Part shown: positions 24,283-36,801 of the stretch, one piece after another | How positions within the stretch are numbered: the first letter of the stretch is position 1 | Layout: each line of letters starts with the position of its first letter | NCBI GenBank assembly: GCA_038049695.1 | Contig: CP142453.1 | Location: 132,174,001-132,238,000, forward strand | Direction of reading: 5' to 3' | Length of the DNA stretch: 64,000 nt | Source of the DNA: Cinnamomum chago | Taxonomy: Eukaryota > Streptophyta > Magnoliopsida > Laurales > Lauraceae | Position numbers and translations under genes: made by a program | Notes under the pieces: generated by a model | What the model saw: the letters and a program-made list of their open reading frames with translations, nothing else | Told to the model about the DNA's origin: nothing | Database searches by the model: none

Positions 24283-26261
24283 ACCTTGTTTTGAGACATT
24301 TGAACCTGGTTTGAAAAGCTATAATTGGTGGCTGTTTTGAGATCAGTACTATCTACGGACTACTTTCATTCTAAACCTGTGGCTATGTTGTGCTATTAGT
24401 ATCATCAATATGGCTGAAACTAGTGAATCCTCCCCCCAATGTGAAAGATCTAGTGAGGCAGTCTTAAGATTTTCAATCAAGTAGAGAAACTAAGCCTCCA
24501 GATCACACCATGTAATAATAAGAGCAATTTTCATTCCTGGTCTCAGCCCGTACAAATGTTTATAGGAGGGCAATGAAAGTTGGGATGTATGATGAAACCA
24601 TGCAAGGGTCCCACTGGGTCCCTACTACCTAATCCTAGAACATCCCCTAATGTTACAATGAATGGAAGGATTTCATAAAGCTACACACAAGTCACAACTA
24701 CATTGGGATTTAAGCTTTTCAAACAAGTTAACTCAATAAGAAATTGCTTTTATTGTGGATCTACCTAGAGTAAATCCAAACTGGTTCTAAAAATATCATA
24801 TTTTTTCTCTGACATTGCTTCATTACTCTCTACCAAAGTTCTGTTGTCTTATTATTGAGTTTGACAACATGGTAATTTTCACAATTTTGAATCTCTCCTT
24901 TACTTCTATGGAAGGGGATCATAATTCTCTTTCTCCAATTTTCGACATTCTTCCCATACACCAACACATAGTAAAGGAGCCATGGATCATTAATTGATAA
25001 CGAAACGAAAAAAAAAATTGCACATTGAATGCTGAGATTACACATTTGTTTCTGTTAGTTGATCCGTAGTAATAATTTTTGAAAAAAAAGTACACGTGAT
25101 TGTTCTAGAAGAAATGAAAAGGAAATAAAAATAAAAAATTGTAGAACTAGGACAATATTGTTGAGGATACCAAATGCTATATGTAGATGTCCATAAAAGA
25201 GATCAACATGAACACCATAAGTTTCTTTCCATTAGCTAATTGGAGTTCCTCAAAACATGATTCATTTTCCATCCCCAAAATCATGACAAGAAGGAAATCA
25301 AACTGCTAGCAATTAAGTTAAAGAATACTAATCTACTGCATAGTACCCCAAAAGGCATCATTAACCAAAATCAAAGAAAGTTCATAATACCTGTATAATC
25401 CCCTTAATTCTCCACACCCCACGCGTATAAACAACAATATGCGAATCATCTGGATGAAGAGCCTTAACCTCCTTCCTCACCTCCTCCACCGCCACATTAT
25501 GATCCGTAGAAAGCCTCTCCGCGACCACATCCTTCCTCCGCCCATCCCCAACTCCTCGCCCGAGCACCGCCCTCGAGTCCCCCAGATTCGCCACATACAG
25601 AACACCATCAGAGATCACCCCCAGCAAGCAACATGACCCCACCGCAGCGATCTGCGGTCTGGTGAGCCATGATCGCTTCACCAATTGAAAGAATTCCTGC
25701 TCTGCTGCCTCAAATGCCTTCCTAATCACATCAATTGACAATCCCCCTTGCTCCAAAGCATACTCTAAATAAATAAATAAATAAGAATCAAAATTTCATT
25801 TGTGTTGAAACAACCGAATTAGAAATTGAGACTGCAGAGGCACAGATTCCATGGAATCCCAGTCTCCTAAACAATTTCATCGATCCATACAAAAAGGATC
25901 GGATCGATCTTGTTTGGCATTTTTCCTTAACAATAAAGAGAATCTCAAGTAAAACAAGGCTAGGAAACAGAATTCCATGGAAATGAAAAAGAGGAGGAGG
26001 AGGATTACTTTGTAGGTGGTTGAAGATGTGGTAGTTGAGGAAGAGGGAGGTGTCGGGGCCGCCGTGGCCGTCGTAGACGCCGATGTAGGTGGCGGAGGGG
26101 GAGGTGAGGACCTGCGCCTGGTCTTCCAGGCGAGCGTTTGCTTGGACGACGGCAAGAGAGAAATCGCCTCGCACGTGAGATTTGAGGTCCACGTGCCAAA
26201 GAAGAGGGTCTCCAACATCTGCACAGCACAGACCCAGCGGCCTAAAAAATCTCTGCAACAT
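20674..26261 (-). CDS. Protein phosphatase 2C, clade D (APD), At4g33920/PP2C63-like, complete, four exons
   Basis: Exons 26261-26009, 25764-25391, 23935-23699 and 20931-20674 join in frame to 373 aa. The start MLQRFFRPLGLCC matches the MLRxLxRPLxxC N terminus of this subgroup; an in-frame Met 13 codons upstream was not chosen. PP2C motifs in order: GDFSLAVVQANARLEDQAQV (32-51), GVYDGHGG with metal-binding Asp64 (61-68), VGSCCLLGVI (126-135), ANLGDSRAVLG (143-153), STDHN (170-174), GVWRIKGIIQVSRSIGD (200-216), FASDGLWE (264-271), HDDITVIVV (325-333). All metal-coordinating positions I can place are kept. Clade-D PP2Cs dephosphorylate plasma-membrane H+-ATPase C termini and are inhibited by SAUR proteins, restraining acid growth; that this member does so is inference. 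Intron 3 (2.8 kb) holds a 371-bp hAT element, intron 2 a long (CT)n tract. Confidence 0.95.
20932..23698. other. PP2C intron 3
   Basis: 2767-bp intron with (CT)n plus (TA)n at about 21421-21470, (TA)n at about 21739-21768, and the hAT element 22372-22742. An inverted-looking duplicate pair near 21550-21730 (ATTCTCATA..., GAGAGTAACT in both orientations) may be a small degenerate foldback. No gene. Confidence 0.55.
22372..22742. mobile_element. Non-autonomous hAT element, 371 bp
   Basis: Ends TAGGGATGTAAATGGGTACC and, read inward, TAGGGTTGTAAACGGGTAGG, flanked by a perfect 8-bp duplication GTCATAGA (22364-22371 and 22743-22750). Internal GGACCCGG-type words, no transposase. Sits in PP2C intron 3. 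Related sequence occurs near 40023-40750. Confidence 0.9.
23936..25390. other. PP2C intron 2
   Basis: 1455-bp intron. It holds a tandem duplication of about 50 bp (CATGTTTCAGCTCTTGG at 24028 and 24079, each ending CACACAAATTTTCATG), a second short duplication (TTAATGAAATTAAAATAGA at 24157 and 24182) and a (CT)n tract of about 70 bp at 24211-24279. Confidence 0.7.
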
Positions 26262-28139
26262 GTCTTGTTCTTTTTTTCTTTTTTTTACCACCAGCAGCAA
26301 CAGGAGAAGAAATACAAGAAGAAGAAGAAGAGAAAGTGGGATTGATTAAGGGGATTTGTAAAACAGGGGAAGGGAAGATGAATGGATGTTACTGTTGTTA
26401 TTGGAGAAGACGAGTCAGAATCAGACGTGGAAGGAGAAGAGAGGGAGGTCAGAGGAGTGGGTCCCAGTCGTGACTCGTATTTTGAATCGATTTGTCTGTT
26501 TACTTTTTATTGGTCGCCTGCCAATTGCCACAAATCTTGGGACTTGGTAGGAAGAGAGGGGGCTTCTTTTCCAAAACATCATTCCACTTGTCAGATCGTC
26601 CACTTTCGAGGGCCTTACCGTTTAGATTAGTCTAAACTATGGAACTTGATTGATTGATGTGTGCCCCAGACATCCTTCTTATTTATTTTTGGATAACACA
26701 TGGCATTCCTTTGGCTTTAAGTAATCTCTACCGGCCAAAAAAAGAAAAAAAAAAGAGGGTAAAATTCTCGTGTGACCTAGTTTTGTAATCTAATTTTGAA
26801 ATCACAACATTCGAATATAAATCGTAGTCCAAAATCAACTGAACTACCCCATCAGAATTATCTTATTTATTTAGTTAAGACTTGGTTTCGGAACATGGCT
26901 TTGAATTGGACAGCCAAATCAAATCCTTCACTAATAGGTAAGCCCCAATATAGCATATGTATAGTTGTATACATCTGCAAAAGCTCGGTTCCATGGAATT
27001 TTTCCTCTTTCCGTGTAAACAGGAAAAAGAATATCAGACTCCATAGAAAGGCTTTTCAAATAAACTGAGTAAAATTTAGCTATATTTTAGGCTTTTTGTT
27101 TTTTAAACTTGCAGCCAAATTTTATATGCATGTAATGTTTTAAATAAACGTGGACACACAAACAAGCCCTACGCGCACCAATTCAGTTATTTGGGAGGCA
27201 AATTTGGCATGGTACAAGCCCATGGGTCTGAACTCTGAAGCTCAGGGTCGCATCCAGTTCAAAGCAGGCTAGACCTGAACAACCAGGCCAAACCAAATTA
27301 AGAATCTTATTACAACTCCAACATTAATCCCTGACCACTTTAGCCATCAGCTTAAAAACAAACAAACAGGCTCCACACCACACCCACGCCTTAACAAAGG
27401 CAATCGAGCCAGGTCCAGCCCTAGCCCTAGCCCTAGCCCCAGATTCCTCAAGTCATATGGCTGGTTTTCTTTAACATAATTAATTAGCAGATATGGCACA
27501 ATCATGGAAGAAGGAAAGCGTTACAGATAGCTTAAAACCTAATCAGAACAAAAATAATAAAAAAGGTGTAAGAGTAGGACCTACCTCATCTTTTGACAAA
27601 TGTCCCTTGAGCTGCTAGTCCTTTCAGCCTATCCTCTTTTGGCTGAATCAATCGTCCGTTGACATTTTAATTTTAATTACAAGTGTAAGTTGCATTACTT
27701 TAAACCTAATTTTGGGGGCTCCTATTAATTTATTATGTCTTCCATTCAAATGATTTCATTTCACTTTTCACAAGCCAGCCAAACGGCCCCAATCAATCTA
27801 TTTCATTGATTTGAAAGGGAACAGAGATGATGGATGGTAAACAATTGAATCAAATTGTAGTAACCATCACCAACGTCTAGATTGTTGAATTCTTTGATAT
27901 GGGGGGTTTTCAACTACTTAAAACAGCAAAGCACCTAGATAGGCTTGTGAGTCGGTTGTTGTCCAAAAACCAACTAGATTGCTATTATAGCCTGCTTCCT
28001 TCAGCCCCTTGTTTGCTTGAATGGTGAATAACAGGATAGAAAAGGGCATATGATAGGTTACATATGGCCTAAAATCTTCTGTTTGATTTGATAATCCATT
28101 GAATGAGATAGAGCAAAAGTGATTAGGTAGAACCAAATT
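26262..28139. other. PP2C 5' flank and intergenic
   Basis: Near 26262-26340 is an AAG-rich/CTT-rich leader for the PP2C gene. No further gene recognised. A (CCCTAG)n-like run at 27417-27440 is noted among rejected items. Confidence 0.45.
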
Positions 28140-29423
28140 TTTTTTTAGCCATCTCAGCTGGCGGTCCTGATCAGATGGTTTTCAAGATAAGATATCTTCC
28201 TGGACAATTCGTAGAGAAGTAATGCGTCCATACCCGATTTTTCAAGCTAGAGCCTTATGGTAATAAGGTAAACATGATCCCACCGGATCGAAGGTGCTAC
28301 TTTCATTTGTGGATTAAGCATTTACTAAAGATCAGATTCATCAAACATTTTAGGCGTGTGATAAAAGGTGGTGATTACACATCATTAACTGATACTATTT
28401 TCACTGACAGTTTTGTTGATTTGGATCCACAATCATGCTATGATCATGAGGCCAATTTGTAGCATGACCCACATAATTATGTGCCTCAGGTAAGAAATTT
28501 GGAATGAAGTGTCAGACTCAGAACAGCAGCTTAAAACTAACACTGAAAAAAAGAAGAAAGAAACTGAGGTGAAGGAAATAAGCTTAAAACTCCAGGCATC
28601 TGGCATCCTACCATCTTTACAGCATCACTATAGTTTCTCTAGGCAGGAATCAAAGCCTGAGCTATATAAGATAAACTCAGCTCAACATTTGTGGATACAG
28701 GCCTGACCTCTTTCTGAATAGAGGATAGCTGGCTGCAGGCATACTCTGCATCTATGTGCACAAACGCACATCGTCCCCGTAGCATTTCAGCTATGAAACA
28801 AGTTTTACCTATTCAATCTGGATGTTCCGACACCTTGGAAAGTTTTGTCATTTGAAAAACAGGCATATCTGCGAACCTCTTTAATCAATGGCTTCTCTTG
28901 ATGGCATAAATACAAGAAAAACTTTACATGTCACAATTAATGACGCAAGAACAATATACAAATGGGGGTTCAAGTGTCACTTCAATTTACCAAATGGCAA
29001 AGAAGATTGTTTCTGCTATGCTTCCATAAACTCACTGCCATCTGCACAGCACCCTGTCATCAACAACAGAAAGAAAGTTACTTGAAAATATTAGGGATGA
29101 TAAACACCAAATATTTGTCATTGAAAATTTGACAAAACACTCCTATAAGTGTCACAAACTTAAAAACATCTTGAAATTGACGCTCAGCAACCACTTTAGA
29201 TGGAGTTGCAGAAGGAGGCACCCCCTTCAAGGTGGATCGATTTCATATCACTTCTGGCATCAAACCCTCCATAGGATATTATCAAGTTGAAGATTGACTC
29301 AAGATGGAACCAGAAGACTGCTTTATTCCACTAGATGGGGCGGGTTGGGGAAATAGAATGGTTTCATGCACATTAAGACATATACTTTTTTAATTCTTCA
29401 CATTATTTCTGTTTTCTTTTCTG

Positions 29424-29456
<33 letters not shown>

Positions 29457-31949
29457 ATATCTAGTTCTCAAGTCAGAGTTATTATTATTATATCTTACTT
29501 CATATATTTTAAATGGTAACTAGCAAAATAAAGGTTTCAAAACATTCCAATGGAATTAAGTTTATATTATGCAATGAGTCCTAAAACAGCATTGTAATTC
29601 TCAAATAACTAGGTGCTTTCCTCATGTGGCTACACATGGGTGGGTGATGCATACGGGCCAGAATGGCATTTGTTGACATTTTCTTACAATATCAAAATGT
29701 TTTGGAACACAAACCCACATTACCTCAATCATCCACCAAAATGAAGGCTTCGTGACTCCTGCCCCCTTGTAGCAACAACCCTATGATGAATGAAAAAATT
29801 ATAGCTCCTTCAGACTTAATGCAAATACAACTGCAAAGACAAGTAGATTGGATAAGATGCTCTGCAATTGAGAATCTATGAAATGTTACCATTTACCAGT
29901 GTAGTATGTGCCAATATAACAAGGGCAAATGCCTTTATGTATTCATAAACTCTTTAACAAAAAAAAGACAAGAAAAAAGGATCTAATTTCCATCTAATAT
30001 TTTGATTTTAGCTTGGGCAAATCAAAAATCCATCCAAGATATTGTCAACAACATTCAATCACACTATTTGACAAGGGATGGCGCTTTGGGCACTTCTCGC
30101 ACTTGGCCTTTTATTAAAATCATGGAAGGGAAACAATTGAAATGTTTAAAATCATAATAAAATTGAAGCCTTATCCCATCTATCCAGGGACAACATTGTA
30201 AGCTCCTATTTCCCATTCAACTCTATCTTAAGCCATGTTGAAGCTATATAAATTATTATAATATTGCATAAAGTTCAAGATGTGATGCTTATAGTAAATA
30301 CAATGTCACTCATTGGGCATAGTGAATGAAGGGTAGTTAATTTATTACAAATTAGAAGAAAAAAAATTCCTGAATACAAATTCCGAACAAAACCAATAAA
30401 AAAAGACACAGAAGACAAAAACCAATCTGAGCAGGCCTAATGATCAAGACAAGCTAAAACCCGAAAAAGAAAAGTAAATACAAACCATTATAACCGGTAC
30501 AAACAAACTCCACTTCATTAGAATCTCGAATCCCACATGTCTAGAAACAAAATAAAACATCACCTTTACTATCGGAGGATTTCATAAATTCTCATAAAGG
30601 AACATTTCTCTCTCATAAAAACCAAACTGTGAGAATTTCATAATTCTTCTGGGACTCTTTTCGGCATTAACATAAGTGGGCTAGGTTTCACACAAGTCCC
30701 TTTTCCAGTTGGGCATTCATGGCTTCATCAAGAAGACTAAGAAAACCGCCAGCAACCTTCAAGAACTTGAAGGTCTGCTAAAAAGAATCCACTAGTCAGC
30801 TTTGTTAAGCAATCTAGTGAACACTATACCTTCACTTTGGCTGCCATAAGATCAATCAAGATGAAATCCCTTATCGTTCACCCAATATTCTTAGTTTTCA
30901 ACCTTCAAAAAGTTGGAAAAATAAATAAATTGAAGGTTCAGTTATCCCAGACATGAAGTGGAACTGTAAAGACCTGAACCCAGATCATATACCTCTCCTC
31001 ACACACTATAGAAAACACTTCTTTCCAATCCAGGCATCAACATTACCCACAACAGCTTATTTGCAGCACCTTCTTCTGAGGACTCCAGCAGCATAAACCT
31101 ATGACCCAAGGATTAATACAAATCACCCCGAGACACTCACCTTTAGCCAATCAGTACCTGATGCCAGTAACCTTCTTCCCTTCACCATTTGTCCCTTCCC
31201 CAACCATCTCCTTTCGATTTTTAGTCACTCTTATATTTACCTGTTTTTCCATTTCAACGTGCCTGTAGCTGCTATCCACCCCTCACCTCTCCCCTTCCCT
31301 TCTTCCTATTGCAACCGTAGGTTTCCATTTTCAATACAAAGTTCAAATCCTAAAATTCCATCCATCCTCATCCTTGAAGAAGACCTAAAGCAAACCAGCA
31401 GACTTAAAGCAGATCAGAACCATTGCACTACTTCCTCTTCCTCGGAATAAAGACATCTCTGAAGTACATTTTCTTTAGCAAACCATACACTACCCCTTAG
31501 TCAAGCACCCATCGAGACATTATCCACAAGCACAGTACAACAGATTTCTCACTCTAATTCTAATCTCCCCAGCTCAACCATGGCTTCTTCCAGCTTGTTT
31601 CATTCTCCCATGCTCTTATTCTTGTCCTCGGTAACAATATCTTTCAGGGAAAAAAAATCAACATAAAACAACAGATCGGTTTGAAACCATGTGAAAAGCA
31701 TACTCCAATACACTTTGGTGTGTATTATGAAAATAAAGACAAGCAAGGGCTACCTACAAAAGCACTAAATCAAGTTCATAATCAACAAAAGAGGCCTCCT
31801 TTCCAGTTCCAGAGTGAATGGTTTGATAAGAGTAAAAACTTTGAAGATAATGAAAGTCAGACTGTGATGAGGAAACTTCACTCAATTAACAACATATTCT
31901 TCACATGAAAGAGGGAAAAATATCAGAAAATAAATAAATGACACCCGAT
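28140..31949. other. Intergenic, no gene recognised
   Basis: The best open reading (28274-28462, plus) encodes HLWIKHLLKIRFIKHFRRVI, then DYTSLTDTIFTDSFVDLDPQ and SCYDHEANL; it has no match I know and could be a decayed exon. (AT)n at about 29427-29454. The rest is AT-rich without family resemblance. Confidence 0.4.
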
Positions 31950-34061
31950 TTAGAGTAGCTTACCAATTAGGAAAATGATGAGGACAACCCAAAACATCAT
32001 CTTATGATAAGCTCGACTGTATTGGAATTGGTATTGAGACCTCTGAATCTGTCTTTGGAATGCACCAAGCCATCCATAGAGCTGCTTATCATAATACCCA
32101 TCACAGGTCTTAAGGCAGGTCTTGGTCCTTTCAAAGCATGCATTAATGCCCTTCAAGGTCAACAGATAGACATAGTAAGCAGAAGTGTTCATTTTTTTTT
32201 ATTGGTAAGATGACTTGAACCCTCAACCTCAAGGTTGCATTAGTGAGCACCTTCCATTATGGCAAGGGCTCTTTTCATAATAAGCAAAAGTGCTTGCAAA
32301 AACTACATCATACAAAGGTATAATAAAATGCTGAGGACTGGTGATCCTTTGTTTTTAGTGATAGAGACAATCAACCTAAGCCAATAAAGGACGGACCATA
32401 TTGTTTGCAAAAAAATATGGTTTAAATGAAAATATAAGGTGAATATTAAAAAAATGACATCAAATAACCTCTCATTTAATGGAAATTGAATCAAGGGAAG
32501 ATAGGAAATGAATACATCACCCTAACAATTCAAATCCCAGGAAAGTCAAGGTCCCATCTATATTGCTTGCTACCTTATATCCTTCACACCCACCTCCTAT
32601 CATTCAAACCTCACCTCTTTGATAATCCTTTAGAGAGGGCTCATTTGGCCTTGTATGTATTTTATTGCAAACAAACAAGCCATAAATGTCCTTCATTAAA
32701 ATAATCCAAGAGATGGGAGGTGGAGCTTTTTTTTTTGGGCACTACACATTGACTACAGTTTACACTTCGTTTAATCAATCAATTGCGGGCTAGCAATGGA
32801 TTGCTAGGATTGCCTGTGATCTCCTCATGCGGCATTGCCCTCCCACTGTGGGGCCCCAACAGATCCACTAGATCAATCTAGCCCAAAATTCAAACAGCAC
32901 AAGTTTGGCATGGAATCCTCCATCAACAAGCAATGATTGAAAAAATATAGAAGAAAAAGAAGAAGAAGAAGAGGTATGGAATCTGTCACCTGACTCAGGT
33001 GATGAGGTTGTAATGGTTCCATATCCATCGCTTTAAGACAGTCCCTACTCTTTTCTTTCTTGAAGCCATTCTTCGACCTCTTCGGTTGGGATGCAGATTC
33101 CATGCTCTTGATGAAATCGGAGAAGCTCGCAATTCTCGGAAAAGCCAGGCCCTTCCTACCAGCAGATGAGACCCCATGGGCTCGTGAACCATCCTTGGCC
33201 ACCACAATCTTCAATTTGCAAAGGTCCCCGCCAGCGCTCACTGACCTCATATGCCCTTGCCCCTTCTCTTCTCTCTTCTCATGTAAACCCAATTCAACCG
33301 AATGGCGCAAATCCTTGGAAGACTCCAGCTTTCCTTCCTCCATCACCAGCCCCAAATCCCTTCCTTGTCCACCCTTCCCAGCACCAGTCCCAACCTGGAC
33401 TCCTTCCGTCGTCGAACCTATAAGAAACATTGCCAGCTCATCTCTTTCCCCTTCATCCAATTGCACCCAAGGAAGCTCCTTCTGTCCATCCTCAATGACT
33501 GCATCCCGTAATGAACTCTCAATCTTTGAGACTTGGCTCTCAATTGCAACCGCGAATTGGCGGTGCCTGGTTTTTGCTTCATCAGCCGAGAGGCCAGCGT
33601 AGCTTGATTGGACCGCCTTTTCAAATTCCTCGAGCTGAATCAACCACCCAGAAACAAATCCAATTGAACAATCTAAAAAAATTTAAAAAGAACCCCAATT
33701 TCCACCAATATTAAACACCCCAAAAAAATTATACACGATATAAATAAAAAAATGACCTGCCATTTTGTGGTGCCCAGGGTTGTTTGGAGCTCTCTGTGAA
33801 GGTCGTCAGAAGAAGAATCAACCGTGTCTCCCTTCCCTTGAATCCATCTCCGATACTTGGATTCCATTCTTCCAAAAAAAAAAAAAACTCTAAAATCTCC
33901 AATCCTAAGTGAGAGGGAGGTGGAAATGCCTCTTGAAACCCCATAGGAGAAAAGGAAAGAAAAAGGAGTTGATAGTAGCAATACCTGTCTGCAGAATCCT
34001 GAACTTCTTCTGCAGCGGAGAAGAAAGGATCCTTCTCCCATTGATCCAAATTGGAAGCCAT
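31950..34061 (-). CDS. Syntaxin/t-SNARE family protein with SYP6-type N-terminal domain (At4g30240-like)
   Basis: Exon 1 34061-33985 (MASNLDQWEKDPFFSAAEEV to DSAD), exon 2 33868-33757 (RMESKYRRWIQGKGD to GTTKWQ), exon 3 33634-32990 (LEEFEKAVQSSYAGLSADEA to HLSQ), exon 4 32150-31950. Junctions 1-3 have clean GT/AG and keep frame (189 and 645 nt). The first 100 or so residues are the syntaxin-6 N-terminal three-helix domain: DPFFSAAEEVQDSADRM and GTTKWQLEEFEKAV are hallmark stretches. Exon 3 continues as a charged, low-complexity linker. Exon 4 (GINACFERTKTCL to GAFQRQIQRSQYQFQYSRAY) ends in a short hydrophobic MMFWVVLIIFLIG, probably a C-terminal anchor. A GTAAGC just inside the last codons could be a donor to one more exon, so the exact C terminus is uncertain (344 aa as drawn). 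Proteins of this group are annotated as SNARE-like; a role at the trans-Golgi is inference. Confidence 0.8.
32190..32275 (-). mobile_element. SINE fragment (family B) just upstream of a splice acceptor
   Basis: Read on the minus strand: AGGTGCTCACTAATGCAACC, a B-box-like GAGGGTTCAAGTC, then ACCAAT and an A-run (T-run at 32191-32200 on plus). It lies in the last intron of the syntaxin gene, in the gene's own orientation, its A-tail about 40 nt before the acceptor at 32151. Related fragments: 37880-37975, 38085-38125 and 56790-56850. Confidence 0.55.
32276..32989. other. Remainder of the last intron of the syntaxin-like gene
   Basis: Nothing identifiable apart from a T-run near 32730. Confidence 0.5.
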
Positions 34062-36801
34062 CCTCGGAATTAAAGACAGAGACAGAGGAAATCAAAGTAT
34101 TTTCAGGAAAATGAAAAGGATTTCAGGATAATGAATTCGAGCAGATTCAATCGGATGTTTTCGATTTCTCCCTCCTCAGGACTCTCAGAAGGAGAATGAG
34201 AGGAGGTTGGGGACGACGAAATGGAACGGTTAGATCTTTTCTAAGGTTGGGTTGGACTTGGAATGAATAGGCAGGCTCTCTCTCTCTCTCCCTCCCTCTC
34301 TGCCAACGGTTCTGCACTCTCGGGGAACCTCCCGCTTAAAAAAACGAACTTTTGAAAAAGAGAGATAGAAATAGATAATTGCATTCAGTTACTGGCGTCC
34401 GAAGATAAAATAGGAAAGGTCTCTTCAAATAGACACCCACCCCACAGAGATTTGAATAAATTCTAAACACACCCAACCACAGCAGTCTGGTCCCTTTTTT
34501 GAACCCACCATGATTCACTACCTATACAATTCTCTCCTTGTACAATCTGGTTATCCTTTTTTTTTTTTTTTTTTTTTTTTTATATGGGGCCACCTTATGC
34601 ACATGATGGACTGAGGAAATTGAAGATTTAAGGCTCGAGTTTTCTTAGGGATGGGTAAGAGTCAACGTTAAATGGGTGCCCCCTCGTCCGAGTAACTGCT
34701 CCCATTAAGGGTGGGTTTGGTATTGTTGTTTTCGGTTCAAAATAGGTATGTTTCATGGACTAAAGTTGGGTTCAGGGTTTTATTGCCCTGGCCTCATTTA
34801 TGATTAGTTTATTTAAGTTAAAGATTTGTATATTATTTGTTAGCGACCCCAAGATTTTCTCTATTATCTAAAGGCCCTTCAAGGAAAATATTCTGGTTCC
34901 ACCCCTGTTCAGTTGGCAACAAGAAACTGGTGTGTATCTTGTGGTCCCGTGTCATGATTCCTCCCATGCTCACTGTATTGATATTTTAATAGTCCCTAGT
35001 TTCTCCCCTCTTTTTTTTTTCTCTCATTTGTGTTTCTCTTTCTTCTAATCATCACTTAATAGTCCCCAGTTTGTTGAATTTGCCAATATGTAAAAATTCA
35101 GACCAAGTAAATGGTTTGCATCTAGGCGTGCAGCAAACAATATTGATAAGGCTAATTTTTCATTAGTTAATACAACAAGGGTCCGAGTCCTCTACGGCTT
35201 TTCAAAATATGAAGCATGGCAGAAATTGGGAAGCTCACTCACCACTAAAAAGGGATCTGTTGATAAAGAGTTACCCCTTATCTATTTATTATATATTTTA
35301 ATTCTTACATACCCTTATTTTTTTTAGTTGGAAAGATCTCTGAGCCAATTTGACAGGCCAAACCCCCCTATTTTGAATAGCAGCAAAATGGACCGCCGCT
35401 GAAGATGTAGAGGATCCGGATCCATCCAACACACTCCTCTGTGATGGGAAAGATGGTTCTCACCTTCATTCACCTGTTGACTGTGTATGAATGTGGAAGT
35501 CACTTGTCGCGGTCACACTCTTGCCATTGTTAATCCATAGGCAATCCAGATTCCAGACCATCCAACTAGCAGACCCCATCCTCAACTAGGGATGGGAAAC
35601 GCTGACCAGACCATCGACCTGACCTGAACCAGACCGATAATTCCACACGGATCAATCCTTTTTAACTTTGAGCTGGATTAGGATTTTGACTTTTTAACCC
35701 AATTATAAACAGGTCAGGTTGGAATGTGGTCCATATTGCTATTATAGTCGCAACGCACACAATCCATTGCACATCAACCTGCAAACCAGCACTCCAGTTG
35801 ACCATTTACTTCCCTGTTGAGTTTGGTTGACATTTTCAAGCCAATTTATATACATATCCAGTTTGGGTTGGATCCACCATGCACTCAGCACAGTGCCAAC
35901 ACTGCCAATCCGAATAGCAGGCTCAATCGCGGATGGGGAATAACCCAAAAACCACACTGATCCAACTATCTAGCCATTCAAATGGTGTTCGCAGTAACTA
36001 CACTGTAAATGGTGATCAAGAAATAACTAGATCCAAATTCAATAGGGGCAGCAACAACAACAATAATAATAGCAGCAGTCGGTTAAGACTACACTCACAC
36101 TGGATCACAATTTGGATGGTCAAAATTATCTATGAGCACATGCAATCAACTTAGGTGACATCTTCCATTCTCCTACTGAAGAAGGCCAAGGTGTAGCTTT
36201 TCATCCACTCTAGAACAATGCCGATATAAATAATAAAGAAATGTCAAATATGCTCTTAAGATGGGTGAATCTCTCTCTCTCTAGATAGGTAATGGAGTGG
36301 TGATATCCTCCATTGAACCATCCCCATCTAACTGGTGATTTTTCCCACTTGAATACGGCCGATCCATTGGCTAGCAGAAGAGAAATGGGGTTTTTTTCTT
36401 CATAACCTATCCAAATGGGTCCCCACTAGATGGCTGTCTCTGCATTCTGAATGGTGGCCTTTACACCCACGATCTGTAAGGAATAGCTGCCTCTAACAAT
36501 CAGTGTTTGTGAAATGGAAAAAATTATTTTCACAGAACTATGACCCTTTGTTTCGAAGGTGTAGTTAAAAACTCCATTGTGCTGGTCTGCCTCGTCTAAT
36601 CTTCATGTAGTTGGTACTGGCTGCCTGGTTCAATCAGTTTCTAAAGCAGAGAGTTGGATTTTCTTTTTGCCTAATTGTTCCCATTGTTATGAGTTAGGAC
36701 CACCTTATCTGGAAGTCAAACTTACCAAGTCTGGGAAAAACCATTTAATCCAATGAATGAGTTCGATTAAGGAAGAAAGCTGAGATATTTCAATCATAAC
36801 T
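34062..36801. other. Intergenic, no gene recognised
   Basis: Includes the 5' flank of the syntaxin-like gene with a short (CT)n tract at about 34278, a T-run at 34559-34580 and a sequence ending CTGGTTCCACCCCTG (34889-34906) that resembles an hAT right end without a partner. TAGGGATGGGAAACG at 35589 resembles an hAT left end, also without a partner. No gene. Confidence 0.4.

Noticed and set aside
27417-27440. (CCCTAG)n run resembling telomere sequence
   Set aside because: Unit is CCCTAG, not the plant telomere CCCTAAA, and only about four units long; likely chance or slippage.
33060-33602. 180-aa open reading on the plus strand
   Set aside because: Antisense shadow of exon 3 of the syntaxin-like gene.
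34889-34906. hAT right end CTGGTTCCACCCCTG
   Set aside because: No partner end or 8-bp duplication found nearby.
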